A stretch of DNA of 7,302 bases from an uncultured Clostridia bacterium (lineage in GTDB: Bacteria; Bacillota; Clostridia; Oscillospirales; CAG-272). This document shows, piece by piece, positions 5,931 through 7,302 of the stretch (positions are counted from its first letter, which is position 1; each line of letters begins with the position of its first letter). A program made the position numbers and the translations under genes. The notes under the pieces were generated by a model. It was not told the DNA's origin. It ran no database searches and saw only the letters and a program-made list of their open reading frames with translations. The DNA lies in contig CAMETB010000071.1 of NCBI GenBank assembly GCA_945936265.1, positions 1 to 7,302 on the forward strand, given 5' to 3'.

Positions 5931-7302
5931 AACCCAGGTTGTAACCGGGATACTGTCCGTTTGAGGACATTGACCCGTCGTAAAGATCTCTGTAAGTAGA
6001 AGTTATCGCATTCCACGTTACGGCGCCGACAAACCCGACGGGCTCGATACCGAAAAGCCGTTGATAAGCGAGGACCGCGTCCGCCGTTCTGTCCCCGAAT
6101 ATGCCGTCAACCGTAACCTTCGGTATTTCCGTATAAGTGTCCGAAATATAATTGAGGTACTCCTGCAGAGCCGTTACGTACTCTCCGTAAGAGCCGACTC
6201 TTAATACGGAGCCCGGGTAGGGCAGAGTAACGCTTGCAAAGAAATCGGCGGGCAGAGAGGACAAAATTCCCTGATATGCGCTGAATAACTGTTCCCATAC
6301 GGGAAAAGTTACAACGCCCGTCTGGGGCAGACCGTAAACACGCTGGAACGCTATTACCGCGTCCCTCGTTGACGGGCCGAAAATGCCGTCTATTGCAGGG
6401 GAGGGTATTTCCTCGTTATAGTTGCCTATAAAGTTGAGAAGATATTGAAGCTCATAGACCTCCTCGCCCATATCTCCCTCGCTGAGATCTATGTTGAACG
6501 CTTCCGATATTTCCTGTAGCGTTATTCCTTCGGAGGCAAGTTCATTAAGGCGTTTTACGGCATTGTATATCGCCTGTATCCTGTACCATGTTCCTCTGCC
6601 GACAACGCCGTCAACATCAAGATTGAATATTCTTTGAAATTCTTTTACCGCATCCTCGGTTCCTTCACCGAAAACGCCGTTTACCGGGCTTATTTTCGGT
6701 ATGGAGGGGTAATTTTTCGATCTGCGGTTCAAGCGTACCTGCATCTGTTTTACATCATTTCCTATTGATCCGAGAGAGAGTGGATAACCGCTGTAACTTT
6801 CACTGATATTTTCGACAGGCGCGTTATCGACTATCTCTATATTATCGCCGTAGTAGTATTGAAGTATCTGATAGGGTGTCAGTCCCTGATTTGCAAGTTC
6901 CACCGTACCCCATTGCTCAAGTCCTTCGCACCGTAACTCTCTGCCGTCGCAATATGTTGTAAAGTACGGCTCAACGCTGCCGCTTCTTACAATATAGCTG
7001 TTGAAAATATCGTCCACTATCTGCGATATATTTTCAAATACATCGCGTCCGTATACATACGACTGATCTATGGCTGTTGAGTTGGTTATGTCAAAATCGT
7101 AGCCTCTTGATCTGTAATATTCCGTGTAAATTCTGTTTAGCGCATACGATATCTGCGCGTATATGTTGGCGCGTATTGCGTCCTCGGGCCACGTCGGATA
7201 TATTTCGCTCGACGCCACGTTTTTTATGTAATCGGTAAAAGGAACGGTGACGTTAGGCGCGTCGGAATCCGGCGGTCCTAAGTGGACGGTTATATAAGTA
7301 GG
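5929..7302 (-). CDS. sleC: SleC-type spore cortex-lytic enzyme, N-terminus outside window
   Basis: SleC hydrolyses spore cortex peptidoglycan during clostridial germination after proteolytic activation of a pro-form. The frame is open from the window edge through 457 residues. The GTG at 7218 is not the start, because family sequence (TYITVHLGPPDSDAPNVTV, DYIKN) continues upstream of it; the pre/pro segment is off-window. The SpoIID-like catalytic domain spans visible residues 1 to about 160. It has NVASSEIYPTWP with the candidate catalytic Glu at visible residue 33 (codon 7204-7206), AIRANIYAQISYALNRIYTEYYRSRGYDFDITNS, then CDG/C and QWGT motifs and ILQYYYG. Three PG_binding_1 modules follow at roughly 6553-6780, 6271-6483 and 5992-6210, each with a (D/N)G(I/V)FG...T.DAV..(F/Y)QR core. 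Clostridium perfringens SleC, as I recall it, has one such module, so this form is enlarged. It ends in a short Ser/Gly/Asn-rich tail. Confidence 0.9.
   Translation of the reverse strand, partial: PTYITVHLGPPDSDAPNVTVPFTDYIKNVASSEIYPTWPEDAIRANIYAQISYALNRIYTEYYRSRGYDFDITNSTAIDQSYVYGRDVFENISQIVDDIFNSYIVRSGSVEPYFTTYCDGRELRCEGLEQWGTVELANQGLTPYQILQYYYGDNIEIVDNAPVENISESYSGYPLSLGSIGNDVKQMQVRLNRRSKNYPSIPKISPVNGVFGEGTEDAVKEFQRIFNLDVDGVVGRGTWYRIQAIYNAVKRLNELASEGITLQEISEAFNIDLSEGDMGEEVYELQYLLNFIGNYNEEIPSPAIDGIFGPSTRDAVIAFQRVYGLPQTGVVTFPVWEQLFSAYQGILSSLPADFFASVTLPYPGSVLRVGSYGEYVTALQEYLNYISDTYTEIPKVTVDGIFGDRTADAVLAYQRLFGIEPVGFVGAVTWNAITSTYRDLYDGSMSSNGQYPGYNLG

Noticed and set aside
5404..5964. Open frame of 186 codons on the plus strand
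   Set aside because: It is antisense to the peptidoglycan-binding gene and the end of sleC. The translation has no family resemblance.
5992..6780. Possible DNA repeat array in sleC
   Set aside because: The repetition is at the protein level (three diverged peptidoglycan-binding modules). No extended identical DNA repeat or spacer pattern was seen.
7216..7218. GTG at 7218 as the start of sleC
   Set aside because: The same frame is open to the window edge and encodes recognisable SleC sequence upstream of the GTG, so the gene is truncated by the window, not started here.

Overview
The window comes from an endospore-forming Clostridia-type Firmicute (Bacillota). It carries a SpoVAC/SpoVAD pair, a SleC-type spore cortex-lytic enzyme of the kind typical of clostridia, and a ClpC ATPase, all with strong AGGAGG-like ribosome binding sites. 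Most of the window has moderate GC and favours codons such as TCG, CTC/CTT, GGC and GCC. Genus cannot be decided from the sequence alone.

Layout from left to right. (1) Positions 1-1272, minus strand: spoVAC followed by spoVAD, two nucleotides apart; spoVAD runs off the left edge. (2) Positions 1273-1400: a divergent intergenic region with a good sigma-A-type promoter firing right and a weaker sigma-G/F-like candidate firing left. (3) Positions 1401-2823, plus strand: a coiled-coil zinc-ribbon protein of unknown function, then an MscS-family mechanosensitive channel. (4) Positions 2842-2874: a hairpin with A/T runs on both sides that can terminate both convergent units. (5) Positions 2881-5313, minus strand: clpC. 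(6) Positions 5380-7302, minus strand: an N-terminally cut sleC with three peptidoglycan-binding modules, followed 9 bp later by a small protein made only of two more such modules.

Functionally, the flanks of the window belong to spore biology. SpoVAC and SpoVAD move dipicolinic acid into and out of the spore core, and SleC degrades cortex peptidoglycan on germination. Between them lie a tension-gated channel with its zinc-ribbon neighbour and a general protein-quality-control ATPase. The neighbourhood suggests a spore/germination locus, but shared regulation of the middle genes is inference only.

The most notable anomaly is a sharp base-composition change inside spoVAD. About 32% GC in positions 1-300 changes to about 52% in 301-780, with no break in reading frame. 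This is either a recombination mosaic or a chimeric assembly join. No clear sign of a wholly new system was found. The best leads are the composition break, the enlarged SleC with its coupled binding-module partner, and the zinc-ribbon protein with a basic tail beside mscS. No tRNA, rRNA, CRISPR array or insertion sequence was seen, and there is no gene-free stretch above 300 bases.
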